Source: Candidatus Brachythrix odensensis
GTDB taxonomy: Bacteria > Chloroflexota > Anaerolineae > J036 > Brachytrichaceae
Length of the DNA: 64,000 nt
NCBI GenBank assembly: GCA_016714465.1
Contig: JADKDT010000011.1
Location: forward strand, 1-64,000
Direction of reading: 5' to 3'
The position numbers were made by a program, and so were the translations under genes. Shown here piece after piece: positions 8,601-17,554 of the stretch. How positions within the stretch are numbered: the first letter of the stretch is position 1; every line of letters begins with the position of its first letter. The notes below the pieces were generated by a model, which was not told where the DNA came from, did no database searches, and worked only from the letters and a program-made list of their open reading frames with translations.

Positions 8601-10481
8601 CTACTTGTAGTCGTTGCCCAGGTTGGCCAGTCTCATCGCGCTGTCGGCGTAGCCGCCCGGCCGGTTGCGGGCATGCCACAGGCGGTCATGTTCGCGCGCC
8701 AGCACGGACAGGCTCGCCCGCAATTCGCGCTTGAGGGCCCCGACCTTTGCGGCGTCCTTCTCCTGGGCGAGCAGGATACGGCCGGCGCCATGCTGGGCCA
8801 TCCGCGCGCCGTTGGCGAATTCGCGCAGGATCAGATCGGCATCCAGACGGGTCATCTGCGCTTTCTGCATTTTGGCCACGGCGCTGTCGATGACTTTCAG
8901 CGCGGCGCGCAATTCGGCCGGCTTGGGGCCGACCCAGGTTTTGATCCGCTCCATACTCGCGATCATCGCTCGGCCATACAGGGTGCAGTTGTACTGCCTG
9001 GGCGCGCTGATGCGTTTCCAGGCGTTGCCGGCCTCGCACACGGCCTTGCCCATGACGCCCGCGGCGTCGTGAAAGACGAACTGATCAAGCACGCGCGGCA
9101 GGTCCAGATCGCGGTTGGCGGTGACCGCCCAGCCCATCGCCGCGCCATAGGCAAACCCCGGGTAGCTGACTGGCAAATACTGGTGGTGGCCGAAGTCGCC
9201 CCAGTCGGTATTGAGCAGGCCAATCGCGCCGTGACGCAGCCCGTTTTCGGCCGCGTTCAGGATATTGCCGCGCGCATTGTCGACCTTGCCGACGAGGGTG
9301 AGCCAGCTCGAGGTGCCGGGGCACACGTAAAAAGGCACGCCGCTGGCCGCAAACTTCTGGCAGTGATCGGCAAAATCGTGGTCGGCCTCGTAGCCCCATT
9401 CGAGCGCGATCGCATCACGGGGGAGCTCGGCCACGAGGTCGGGGTGACGGATGATCATGTCGCCCCAGAACTGCATGATTCGCCCGCGGGCGCTGACCTC
9501 GGCGTGAATCTTGTGGAGATAGTCGAGATAAACCCGCCCTTCTCCCCTGGCCTCAACCTCCGCCTTGCTTCGCCCTTGTCCGACATCAAGGCTCTCATCG
9601 AGATTGACGTTGAAGCGCTTCGAGCTGAAGTTGGGAAGCAGCTCGTCGTAGAGCTCACGCATCAGGGCGAGCGCGCGTGGGTCGGTGGGATTCAGGCTGA
9701 ATGGGCCGCGCATGCTGCCCCACTCCGTTGTAAATGGGTCGTGGGTCTCGGCCAGGTCCTGGTAGGCCGGATGGCGCAGCCAGCGTTCCATGTGGCCGAG
9801 TGAGTTCTGGTTGGGGACGAGGTCGATGAAGCGCGCCCGGCAGTAGGCGTCGAGCTCGAGGATGTCCTGCTCGGTCATCGGCGAGGCGTAGTCCCATACC
9901 GTGCGATGGCGGCGGTAGGCGAAAGTGTGCTCGGTGTAGAGCTGGATCTCGTTGATCTTCCAGGACGCGAGCAGGTCGACCAGCTCGAACAGCGTGTCGA
10001 GGGTCGGCACCTTGTCGCGGGTGACGTCGAGCATGACCCCGCGGTTGGGAAAATCCGGGGCGTCGGCGATGCGCAGACAGGGCAGGCTGGGGCCAGCCTG
10101 TTCGACGATCTGGATCAGGGTGAGGGTGGCGTTCCACGCCCCGCGCGGCGAAGGCGACCGAATAATGACGCCGTCCGGCGTGATGAGGAGCTCGTAGGCC
10201 TCGTCTGGTGCGCGCGTGGCGGGCAGATCGCTGGCGCAGCGCGGATCGATGGTGTAGGCGATGCCGATCTCCTCGGCGACCCCGGAGGCGGTCAGGGCCC
10301 AAGTCACGCCGGCGTGGGCGGCGAGGGCCGCCTGCAGGCGATGGGCGGTGAACATGAGCTGGGATGCCGGGGCGCCGGTCAGGGCGATGAACCTGTCGCC
10401 GGCCAGGGCGCATGCGCCCTTCGAATATTCGACGATCTTGGGGACGGGGAGAAAGGAAAGCGCCCGGGCGGACTTGGCCAT
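8601..10481 (-). CDS. Glycoside hydrolase family 20 beta-N-acetylhexosaminidase
   Basis: A 626-residue enzyme releasing terminal GlcNAc (or GalNAc). An N-terminal GH20b-like domain (to about residue 150) is followed by the TIM barrel beginning FPNRGVMLDVTRDKVPT. The catalytic Asp-Glu pair is in FNVNLDESLD near residue 294, replacing the common GGDE form. ALEWGYEADHDF and NTDWGDFGHHQYLPVSY belong to the substrate site. No signal peptide is visible, so it probably acts on imported oligosaccharides. It is the first gene of the minus-strand amino-sugar operon. A C-terminal helical extension of about 100 residues is present. Confidence 0.9.
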   Translation of the reverse strand: MAKSARALSFLPVPKIVEYSKGACALAGDRFIALTGAPASQLMFTAHRLQAALAAHAGVTWALTASGVAEEIGIAYTIDPRCASDLPATRAPDEAYELLITPDGVIIRSPSPRGAWNATLTLIQIVEQAGPSLPCLRIADAPDFPNRGVMLDVTRDKVPTLDTLFELVDLLASWKINEIQLYTEHTFAYRRHRTVWDYASPMTEQDILELDAYCRARFIDLVPNQNSLGHMERWLRHPAYQDLAETHDPFTTEWGSMRGPFSLNPTDPRALALMRELYDELLPNFSSKRFNVNLDESLDVGQGRSKAEVEARGEGRVYLDYLHKIHAEVSARGRIMQFWGDMIIRHPDLVAELPRDAIALEWGYEADHDFADHCQKFAASGVPFYVCPGTSSWLTLVGKVDNARGNILNAAENGLRHGAIGLLNTDWGDFGHHQYLPVSYPGFAYGAAMGWAVTANRDLDLPRVLDQFVFHDAAGVMGKAVCEAGNAWKRISAPRQYNCTLYGRAMIASMERIKTWVGPKPAELRAALKVIDSAVAKMQKAQMTRLDADLILREFANGARMAQHGAGRILLAQEKDAAKVGALKRELRASLSVLAREHDRLWHARNRPGGYADSAMRLANLGNDYK

Positions 10482-10504
10482 GGCTGCATTTTAGTCTCGC
10501 GGAA

Positions 10505-10577
10505 AGACCTCGCGGGTCTTCAAGACCCGCGAGGTCTCGACAAGGTAGGTGAACGGCGCGGGTCTTCAAGACCCGCG
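10505..10577. repeat. Two direct copies of a palindrome
   Basis: AGACCTCGCGGGTCTT-C-AAGACCCGCGAGGTCT at 10505-10537, and a shorter copy of the same core at 10557-10577, in the divergent gap between the GH20 gene and ruvA. Either may terminate or isolate the divergent units. Confidence 0.7.
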
Positions 10578-10668
10578 AGGTCTCGCGCGGTATGCACCTC
10601 GCGCGAGCGCTCGCGCGCGGCCCCCCCCCCTCACCCGCGGGCTGAGCGCGGACGTTGGGCGTGGTGGC

Positions 10669-10702
10669 CCCTCTCCCAGCGGGAGGGGATTGGGGTGAGG
10701 GG
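10669..10702. repeat. REP-like element (CCTCTCCCAGCGGGAGGGG)
   Basis: A short hairpin CCTCTCCC-AGC-GGGAGGGG followed by ATTGGGGTGAGGGG. A related CTTCTCCC-AGC-GGGAGAAG hairpin is at 45757-45774. It lies just before ruvA. Confidence 0.5.
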
Positions 10703-10728
10703 TGGGCATTCCGTCGATAATGGCCGGC

Positions 10729-11310
10729 ATGATCGCAAGACTGCGCGGCGCCGTGCTGGCGCTCACACCTCCCGTGGCCGTTATTGACGTGGGCGGGGTT
10801 GGGTTCAAGGTGTCCTGCTCGCAGGCCGCCCTCGACCTGATGTCGATCGGGCGGAATACCGATCTGCGCACCCACCTGATCGTGCGCGAGGACGACCTGT
10901 CGCTGTATGGCTTTTCGTCGGACGAGGAGCTCTCGCTCTTTCAGCATCTGCTGACGGTGAGCGGGATCGGCGCGCGGACGGCCCTGGCCCTGCTCTCGCG
11001 CCTGCCACCCGATGTCGCGATCAAAGCCATTGTGGGCGGGCAGATCGACACGCTCTCGCGCGTGCCGGGGATCGGGCGCAAGACGGCCGAGAAGATCGTC
11101 TTCACCTTGCGCGACAAGTTGGGCGGGCTCGACGTCGCGCCCTCCGTGCCGATGAGCGCCGCCGACACCGAGGTCATCGCCGCGCTGACCTCGCTGGGGT
11201 ATTCGATTACCGAGGCTCAGAACGCCCTGGCTGGCCTGCCCCGCGACGGCAAGCTCGATCTCGAGGATAAGCTCCGCCTGTCCCTGCAACGACTGGGTGG
11301 CGGGCAATGA
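10729..11310 (+). CDS. ruvA: Holliday junction branch migration protein RuvA
   Basis: Binds four-way junctions and loads RuvB. The N-terminal OB domain starts MIARLRGAVLAL (start chosen by this conserved opening rather than an upstream in-frame ATG). The tandem helix-hairpin-helix region has LLTVSGIGARTALALLS and LSRVPGIGRKTAEKIV, and the C-terminal RuvB-binding domain has AALTSLGYSITEAQNAL. At 193 residues it is close to the usual 200. The stop overlaps the murJ start (ATGA at 11307), so the two are translationally coupled. Confidence 0.95.
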   Translation: MIARLRGAVLALTPPVAVIDVGGVGFKVSCSQAALDLMSIGRNTDLRTHLIVREDDLSLYGFSSDEELSLFQHLLTVSGIGARTALALLSRLPPDVAIKAIVGGQIDTLSRVPGIGRKTAEKIVFTLRDKLGGLDVAPSVPMSAADTEVIAALTSLGYSITEAQNALAGLPRDGKLDLEDKLRLSLQRLGGGQ

Positions 11311-12906
11311 GCGACGCCGCCGCGCGGAATGTCGCGCGGGCCGCAACGCTGACCTCGGCCGGCAATCTGAGCAGCCGCATCGTCGGCTTCATCGCTGTCG
11401 CCGTCCGCGCGTTCTTCTTTGGCAACAGCCAGGCCGCCAGCGCCTTTGAGCTGGCCGCCAACATTCCAACGATCTTTAACGACCTGCTGGCCGGGCGGAT
11501 GCTGAGCTCGGCCCTCGTCCCGACCTTTACTGGCCTGGCCGTTGACGCCGAGCGGCATGAGGCCAAGCCCGATCTGAGCGAGTATGGACGGCTGTTGGGC
11601 GCGCTGCTGGGGCTGGGGGCAGCTCTGCTCACCGCCCTGGTCGCCCTGTTGCTGTTGCTGGCCGACCCGCTGGCGACGGTGATCACGGCCGGGCGCAACC
11701 AGGACATCGGGCTGGTGGCAGGGCTGCTGCGGATCACCATCCCGGCCATCCTGTTCATGAACCTCGGCGCCGTCGTCACGGCCGCGCTGCAGGCCCGTCA
11801 TCGCTTCGAATACACCGCCTTCACGGCCACGGCCTTCAACGTGGTGATGATCGTGTGCACGGTCGCCTTCCAGGCCCAGATGGGCGTGATGGCCCTGGCC
11901 TTCGGGATGCTGGCTGGCAGCGCCGTGCAGGCCGCGATGCAGCTCCCCGGGCTGCGCGGGGTGCCCATCCGGCTGTCGCTGAACTGGCGCCTGCCCGGGG
12001 TGAGCAAGATCATCCGCCTGTTTCTGCCGGTGGCGGGCGGGCTGGTCCTGGCCCAACTGGCCGCCCAGCTCAGCTTCACCCTGGCCAACGTCATCAGCCC
12101 GCAGGGGCCGACGACCATGCGCTACGCCGCCCAGGTGATCCAGTTCCCACTCGGGCTGGTCTCGGCCGCGATCTCGGCCGCAATCCTGCCCACCCTTTCG
12201 GCCCAGGCCCTCGGGCCGGCGCCGGCCTTCAAGGCCACCCTGTCCCGTGGATTGGGCCTGGTCGTTGGGCTAACCGCGCCAGCGGCGGTCGGGTTGTTCG
12301 TGCTGGCCACCCCTGATCGTGGGGCTGCTCTTCCAACGAGGCGAGTTCAGCGCAGCGAGCACCGCCTACACCGCGTTGTCGCTGCGGGCGGCGGTGCCCA
12401 ACCTGCTCTTCTCGGCCATCGACGGGCCGCTGATCTTCGCCTTCTATGCCCGGCGCGACACGCGCACCCCGACCCTGGTCGGGCTGGCCTCGACGGGCGT
12501 GTATCTGCTCCTGGTCGGGGCGGGGATGGCCCTGTCGGCCAGCGGCGCGCGCGAGTTCAGCCTGGCCGACCTGGTGCTGTGCGACTCGCTCAAGACCGGC
12601 TTCGATGCGTTGCTGATGGGCCTGCTGCTGTCGCGCCGCATCGGCGGGCTGGGCGGCTGGTCGCTGGTCCCGCTGGCGGCCAAGGTCGGGCTGGCCTCGG
12701 CGGCGATGGGCGGGGTGGTCTTCCTGGTGATGGAGGCGCTGCAGGCGCAGGTCGGATCTGCCACGTTTGGGGCTCTGGCGGTCGTGGCGCTGGGTTCATC
12801 GCTGGCCGGGGCGCTCGTCTACGCGGGCCTGGCTGGGCTGCTCAAGGTGCGCGAGCTGCACGGGCTGCTTCCGCGCCGGTTGCGGCCAAAGGATTCCGAG
12901 GCCTGA
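11307..12906 (+). CDS. murJ: Lipid II flippase MurJ (single-base frameshift)
   Basis: A polytopic MVF/MATE-fold flippase for peptidoglycan precursors. The N-terminal part has LTSAGNLSSRIVGFIAV and NIPTIFNDLLAGRMLSSALVP, and the middle has ARHRFEYTAFTATAFNVV. The frame breaks at about 12311-12314, where ACCCCTG contains one C too many; the other frame resumes as IVGLLFQRGEFSAASTAYTA and runs to the stop at 12906. Corrected length is 532 residues, as expected for the family. MurJ is normally essential, so an indel error is likely. The following esterase starts at the next base. Confidence 0.88.
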
Positions 12907-13747
12907 TTGGCGCCGCTTGACAACACCGTGAGCAACGCTGTCAGCTATGACCGAATTCCCAACTTCGAATCCAGGCATCTGGGCAATTCGCGCACCCTGA
13001 CGATCCTGCTGCCGCCCGGGTATCGCAGCGCGGCCGAGGCCCATACCCGCTACAAGACCCTGTATCTCAACGATGGGCAGGATCTCGAGGCGTTGCGGCT
13101 GGCGGAGACGCTTGAGGGGATGTACTTGGATGGGAGCATCGAGCGCCTGATCGTGATCGCGATTCCGACCAACGCCGACCGCCTGCAGGAGTATGGCATC
13201 GCGGCGACCCCCGACTACAAGGCCCGCGGGAGCAGGGCGGCGCCCTTCACCCGTTTTCTGCTCGACGAAGTCATGCCCGTCATCGACGCGCAGTACCGCA
13301 CAGCGGCGGGCGCGGAGAACACGGCCCTCCTGGGCGCGTCGCTGGGCGGGCTGAGTGCCTTTGACATCGCCTGGAATCATCCCGAGCGCTTTGGCCGGGT
13401 GGGCGTGTTCTCGGCCTGTTCTGGTGGCGGACGCAGTCGAACACGGTCGAGGAGATGCAGGCCTCGCGAATCGCCCACGCCATGGTCAAGGCGGCGCCGC
13501 TGACGGCGGCCCGGCGCGAGCTGAACTTCTGGTTTGAGGCGGGGACCGAGGACGAGACCGATGACCGCGACCGCAACGGGGTCATCGACGCGATTCAGGA
13601 CACAACGGAACTGATTGACGCCCTGCAGGCCCGCGGGTTTCGGCCCGGCCGGGATGTCCAGTATGTCGAGGTGCCCGGCGGGCGGCACGACCCGCGACGT
13701 GGGCGAGGGTGATGGACGTGTTTTTGAGGTGGGGGTTTGGACGTTGA
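12907..13747 (+). CDS. Esterase of the enterochelin esterase/esterase D family (two frameshifts)
   Basis: A cytoplasmic alpha/beta hydrolase with the nucleophile elbow GASLGGLSA. It begins with TTG directly after the murJ stop (a GTG at 12928 is an alternative). The reading frame moves at about 13414 (TCGGCCTG should have a third G, giving FSGLFWWRTQ) and again at about 13694 (one G lost, giving HDPATWARVMDVFLRWGFGR, with His as the likely catalytic residue). With both bases restored it has 280 residues and ends at 13747. Substrate unknown. Confidence 0.72.
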
Positions 13748-13780
13748 TAACGTTGGTAACGTTGGTAACGTTGGTAACGT
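13742..13780. repeat. Tandem 9-bp repeat (CGTTGGTAA), about four units
   Basis: CGTTGATAA followed by three copies of CGTTGGTAA, immediately at the 3' end of the esterase gene. Units of 9 bp keep reading frames in phase. Confidence 0.75.
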
Positions 13781-14061
13781 GCGTCAGGTTTGGTCAGGTG
13801 GGTAAGGTTGGTTCAGGTGGGATCGCGGCTGTTGGAGCGTAGGCTTTAGCCGGCAAGGGCACTGCGAACGTTGGATTGTTCAGGTGGGGTCCACCTGCAA
13901 GGTGGGCCCCACCTGGGGCACCCGTCATCCCGCGCGAATTTGCCCCACGCCAAACCCTCTCTGCAAAGTCGTCCTTTCAGCCACAAAGGGCTACCCGATG
14001 CTAGACTTTGGCGGGACATGCTCAAAAATGATGGCTCTCAAGCCCATGATGAGGAGATCCA
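13748..14061. other. Intergenic stretch with tandem and palindromic repeats
   Basis: No convincing gene. It contains the 9-bp tandem repeat, TCAGGT-rich repeats and a palindrome near 13890-13920 (AGGTGGGGTCCACCT, then AGGTGGGCCCCACCT) related to that at 18555-18595. GC content begins to fall here. Confidence 0.5.
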
Positions 14062-14949
14062 ATGGCAGAACAACAACCGGGTGGAATCCCAATACCTTGG
14101 AAGTACTACACGAATCTGTTCCTGTCGATGAGTGCCTATGACCGATGGAAGCAAGACGACATCTTCGATCTTGTGGAGAGCGCGTTCCATCAGTTCGTCG
14201 AACCCCATTCATCTCGACCTGGATTTGTTACGCGCCTTATCTGGAGCACACTCCGAACAGAAGGAGGGCTCAGACACAGCATCTCTGGCGTCGGACATCT
14301 GGCCAAGCTTAGGAAGCGAAGCAATGTGGCGCAGCTATTCGTCTCTGTTGAATCAGAAAACGAGAGGACCGCATTGATCCGCAACATGCCGGCCAGTGTT
14401 GACGCGACTGTGATTCCTTCGAATGAGAATGTCCCTGATTTTGACTACGGCGTGTCTCTACAGCCTCATACCCTGTACGAAGACGTCGTTCCAGTTGACA
14501 TCCAGCGTGGCCTTGTCGAGCACGCCAAGCGCGCCTTTGCGCGTCTTTCGGGCGTTGTTGGATACATCACCGTGGACGTTGTGTCTGGCTGCTTCAGTTG
14601 GTCCCCGTACGAGCGGTGGCTGGGGGCGCCAGATGGCCCTTCGTATGACTTCCACACCAAAGAGCGCCTGTTCTATCGGCGCACACGTGGCTACTACTGG
14701 GGCAACTTCTTGAATCCCAGCCACATTGACATTCTGGGTGGTGAACAAGCTCTGAGCAGGGCGCCAGTCGCGCTGATCGAGAGGATGCACAGTGGTTGGT
14801 ACTTGCAGCTCACCGATGACATCAACGATATCGATCGCGGGCGGCTGCACGAGTTACGTGACTTTCTCACTCCCGTGCTGCCCGTTGCGTACCGCGATTT
14901 CAAGCGCCCCCCAGATTTCGAGAAGACTTTGCCGCCGTTCGTGTTGTGA
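14062..14949 (+). CDS. Hypothetical protein of unknown function, lower GC than neighbours
   Basis: A 295-residue soluble protein without signal peptide or membrane segment, and I do not recognise its family. It is rich in aromatic residues, with YYWGNFLNPSHIDILGG and FSWSPYERWLG as its most striking segments. The pattern of a late W/Y-x-N-F/L...LGG block faintly recalls immunity-type proteins (DUF3396-like), but that is weak. AGGAG before the ATG gives a fair ribosome site. Base composition is visibly lower in GC than the flanking operons, and it lies beside a toxin-antitoxin pair, suggesting an acquired islet. Confidence 0.7.
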   Translation: MAEQQPGGIPIPWKYYTNLFLSMSAYDRWKQDDIFDLVESAFHQFVEPHSSRPGFVTRLIWSTLRTEGGLRHSISGVGHLAKLRKRSNVAQLFVSVESENERTALIRNMPASVDATVIPSNENVPDFDYGVSLQPHTLYEDVVPVDIQRGLVEHAKRAFARLSGVVGYITVDVVSGCFSWSPYERWLGAPDGPSYDFHTKERLFYRRTRGYYWGNFLNPSHIDILGGEQALSRAPVALIERMHSGWYLQLTDDINDIDRGRLHELRDFLTPVLPVAYRDFKRPPDFEKTLPPFVL

Positions 14950-14958
14950 CGGCTCGCC

Positions 14959-15336
14959 CTACGGCTTGAGCACCTTCAGCACGAGATCTTTGATCACGCG
15001 ATAGTGCTTCTCGTTGGCCGAGCACAGCGGCAGGTCGTTCTCGACTGCGGTCGCCGCGATGATCGCGTCTCCAGCGCGCAATCCCGACGCGATCCCGTAT
15101 TCCTCGATGTATATCAGCGCTCGGTGACCAATGTTCTCGGTCAAAGGCAAGGTAATGAAGCCAAGGTCGGAGATGAATCGCTTGGTGATGCGTTGCTGAG
15201 TCTTGTTCTGGGCCCCCTGCAGCAGCTCCATAAAGGTCTGCGCAGAAAGGTATCGTTCCGTGACCGTGTTGATGGCGCTTACGGCCTTGAGATTGCCGCG
15301 CTGAACCCAGATAAACACATCCGTGTCAAAAAGCAT
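14959..15336 (-). CDS. PIN-domain ribonuclease toxin, VapC type
   Basis: A 125-residue PIN-domain nuclease. Acidic metal ligands are D4 and D6 (MLFDTDVFIW), E37 (TFMELLQG) and D90 (LRAGDAIIAATAVEND), with the typical ending CSANEKHY. It would cleave tRNA or other RNA when free of antitoxin. Its ATG overlaps the stop of the antitoxin gene, the usual coupled arrangement. Convergent with the hypothetical gene at 14062-14949. Confidence 0.88.
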   Translation of the reverse strand: MLFDTDVFIWVQRGNLKAVSAINTVTERYLSAQTFMELLQGAQNKTQQRITKRFISDLGFITLPLTENIGHRALIYIEEYGIASGLRAGDAIIAATAVENDLPLCSANEKHYRVIKDLVLKVLKP

Positions 15337-15566
15337 CAGTAGCGCCCTCCGCGGAGACGGTTCATTTCCTCTTCGACGCTGGTCACGTCATCGGCCCGCA
15401 TGCCAAAAAAGGCATGGTCCTGCGCGCGCGGACGTTCGGCGGAGCGGACCGGGATGATCGTCGCCTTGATCTTTCCGCGGTAGATCACGGTGACGGTCTG
15501 GCTCTTGTCGAGCGCGTTCAACACGTCGCGCATCCGGTATCTCAGGTCAACGATTGTGGCTCGCAT
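15336..15566 (-). CDS. Antitoxin, Phd/YefM-like
   Basis: A 76-residue antitoxin. The N-terminal half has the Phd/YefM-type DNA-binding pattern (RYRMRDVLNALDKSQTVTVIYRGKIKATIIPV), shown here only as a family resemblance, and the acidic C-terminal half (DDVTSVEEEMNRLRGGRY) would wrap the toxin. First gene of the pair, preceded by a palindromic operator. Confidence 0.82.
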   Translation of the reverse strand: MRATIVDLRYRMRDVLNALDKSQTVTVIYRGKIKATIIPVRSAERPRAQDHAFFGMRADDVTSVEEEMNRLRGGRY

Positions 15567-15580
15567 GCTTGTCTCCTTTA

Positions 15581-15599
15581 TGTATAGCGCTAGTATACA
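15581..15599 (-). promoter_or_regulatory. Palindromic operator before the toxin-antitoxin pair
   Basis: TGTATA-GCGCTAG-TATACA: inverted hexamers around a core that itself contains TAGCGCTA. It lies 15 bp before the antitoxin start, where autorepression by a Phd/VapB-type protein is expected. The AT-rich arms could also form the -10 region. Confidence 0.6.
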
Positions 15600-15647
15600 T
15601 TTAGACTAGCCGCCGTCTCGCCGCCTTCGCCCCCTAAAATAGCCCGC

Positions 15648-16631
15648 ATGCGTAAACTCCGGATCGGCATCCTCTCGACGGCCAACATCGGCATGAAAAA
15701 GGTGACCCCCGCCATGCAGCGCGGCCAGCACACTGACGTCGTCGCCATCGCCTCGCGCACCCAGGCCCGGGCGGACGCCGCGGCGAAGCAGCTTGGCATC
15801 CCCACCGCCCACGGCTCGTACGAGGCGCTCCTGGCCGATCCCAACGTCGATGCGATCTACAACCCGCTGCCCAACCATGGGCATGTGCCCTGGAGCATCC
15901 GGGCCATCCAGGCCGGCAAACACGTGCTGTGCGAGAAGCCGATCGCCCTGAGCAGCGCCGAGGCCGGCGCGCTCATCGCCGTCGCTAAGCAGCACCCCCG
16001 CGTCAAGGTGATGGAGGCCTTCATGTATCGCCACCACCCGCAGTGGATCGCGGCCAGGCAGATCGTGGCCGAGGGCGGCATCGGCGCGCTCCGGACCGTG
16101 CACTCCTTCTTCAGCTACTACAACGCCGACCCGGCCAACGTCCGCAACATGGCCGATATCGGCGGGGGCGGGCTGATGGACATCGGCTGCTACAACATCT
16201 CGCTCTCCCGATTCCTGTTTGGGGCCGAGCCCGCCCGGGTCGTGGGCCTGGTCGAGTTCGATCCAACGTTCAAAATCGACCGGCTGGCCAGCGGGATGCT
16301 CGACTTCGGGGCCGGCACGGCCACCTTCACCTGCAGCACCCAGCTCAGCAGCTACCAGCGGGTCAACATCTATGGCACCGAGGGCCGGATCGAAATCGAG
16401 ATTCCCTTCAACGCCCCGCCCGACACACCCTGCCGAATCTGGCATCAGCGCGGCGCGGACGTGAAAGAGATCGTCTTCCCGATCTGCGACCAGTACACCC
16501 TGCAGGGCGACGCCTTCGCCCTCGCCGTGCTGAACGACACGCCCGTGCCGACGCCGCTCGAGGACGCCCTGGCCAACATGCAGGTCATCGAGCGCGTGCT
16601 GACGAGCGCGCGCGAAAACCGCTGGGCCTGA
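15648..16631 (+). CDS. Gfo/Idh/MocA-family oxidoreductase
   Basis: A 327-residue NAD(P)-dependent sugar or polyol dehydrogenase. The Rossmann opening is LRIGILSTANIGMKKVTPAM, a variant without the full GxGxxG, as in the glucose-fructose oxidoreductase and dihydrodiol dehydrogenase branch. The catalytic EKP motif is in KHVLCEKPIALS. The C-terminal domain carries GGGGLMDIGCYNISLSRFLFG, which supplies the second catalytic region. Seven bases separate it from the YitT gene. Substrate unknown. Confidence 0.88.
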   Translation: MRKLRIGILSTANIGMKKVTPAMQRGQHTDVVAIASRTQARADAAAKQLGIPTAHGSYEALLADPNVDAIYNPLPNHGHVPWSIRAIQAGKHVLCEKPIALSSAEAGALIAVAKQHPRVKVMEAFMYRHHPQWIAARQIVAEGGIGALRTVHSFFSYYNADPANVRNMADIGGGGLMDIGCYNISLSRFLFGAEPARVVGLVEFDPTFKIDRLASGMLDFGAGTATFTCSTQLSSYQRVNIYGTEGRIEIEIPFNAPPDTPCRIWHQRGADVKEIVFPICDQYTLQGDAFALAVLNDTPVPTPLEDALANMQVIERVLTSARENRWA

Positions 16632-16637
16632 ATCCCC

Positions 16638-17507
16638 GTGAAGGACCGCGAGACCCGCCTTGCCCTTGCTCGCGACGGCGTCTATATCGTTGCCGGCGCG
16701 CTGATCCAGGCCATCAGCGTGGTGATGTTCTACAACCCGGCCGACCTCGCCCCGGGCGGGGTGAGCGGCGTCGCCCTGCTGCTCAACCGATTGGCCGGGC
16801 TGCCGATCGGCGCGCTGGTTCTGGTCCTTAACCTGCCCCTGCTTGCCCTGGGGATGCGCTTTCTGGGCGGCTGGAAGTTCCTCGCCCGGACCGTCGTCAC
16901 GACTGTGCTTTATTCGGGCTTCATCACCCTGCTCGAAGAAACGAAATGGATCCGCCCGATCACCCAGGATGTCATCCTGAACACGCTCTACGGCGGCATC
17001 ATCGGCGGTTTTGGCACCGGCCTGGTCCTGCGCGCCCAGGCCACCACCGGCGGGACCGACATCCTGGCCCTGTTGCTCATGCGCTCGCGGGGCATCCCGC
17101 TCAGCCAGAGCTATGTGCTGACCGATGCGGTCGTTTTCATCGCCGCTGGCGCGATGTTTGGTTGGGATCGCGCGTTATACGCCTTCATTGCCAACTACGT
17201 CAGCGGGCTGGCCGCCGAGGCCGCCAGCTCGGGCGCCAATGTCAGCCGGACCGCCATCATCATTACGTCGGCTCCCGAGGCGGTCTCGCGTCTGGTCCTC
17301 GACGACATGCAGCGCGGAGTGACCGAGTGGACGGGCCGGGGCAAGTTCACCAACCGCGACCGGCCGATTCTCTTCGTCGTGGTCGGGCGGGCTGAAATCG
17401 CCACGCTCAAGGCGATCGTCCACCGGGCCGATCCGGATGCCTTCGTCGTGATCGGGCAGGCTCAGGAAGTCTTTGGCGAGGGCTTCAAGCGCCTGAACAA
17501 AGAATGA
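16638..17507 (+). CDS. YitT-family membrane protein
   Basis: A 289-residue protein with about five or six N-terminal membrane segments (conserved DLAPGGVSGVALLLNRL and ATTGGTDILALLL blocks) and a C-terminal cytoplasmic DUF2179 domain (about residues 200-285, ending with DPDAFVVIGQAQEVFGEGF). GTG start. Function of the family is unknown; transport has been suggested from topology only. Probably co-transcribed with the oxidoreductase before it. Confidence 0.9.
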   Translation: MKDRETRLALARDGVYIVAGALIQAISVVMFYNPADLAPGGVSGVALLLNRLAGLPIGALVLVLNLPLLALGMRFLGGWKFLARTVVTTVLYSGFITLLEETKWIRPITQDVILNTLYGGIIGGFGTGLVLRAQATTGGTDILALLLMRSRGIPLSQSYVLTDAVVFIAAGAMFGWDRALYAFIANYVSGLAAEAASSGANVSRTAIIITSAPEAVSRLVLDDMQRGVTEWTGRGKFTNRDRPILFVVVGRAEIATLKAIVHRADPDAFVVIGQAQEVFGEGFKRLNKE

Positions 17508-17512
17508 CCAGA

Positions 17513-17546
17513 GGCGATATCCCCCGCGCAGCGGGGGGATCTCGCC
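17513..17546. repeat. Palindrome between convergent genes
   Basis: GGCGATATCCCCCGC-GCA-GCGGGGGGATCTCGCC, nearly perfect, between the YitT gene and the methyltransferase. Probably a two-way terminator. Confidence 0.65.
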
Positions 17547-17554
17547 CCTGAATA

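Noticed and set aside
9655..11346. 563-codon minus-strand frame spanning ruvA and the GH20 start
   Set aside because: Crosses the divergent intergenic repeats and is antisense to ruvA; no domain.
13742..13780. Possible iteron array or replication origin
   Set aside because: Only four 9-bp units, no AT-rich tract and no replication gene nearby.
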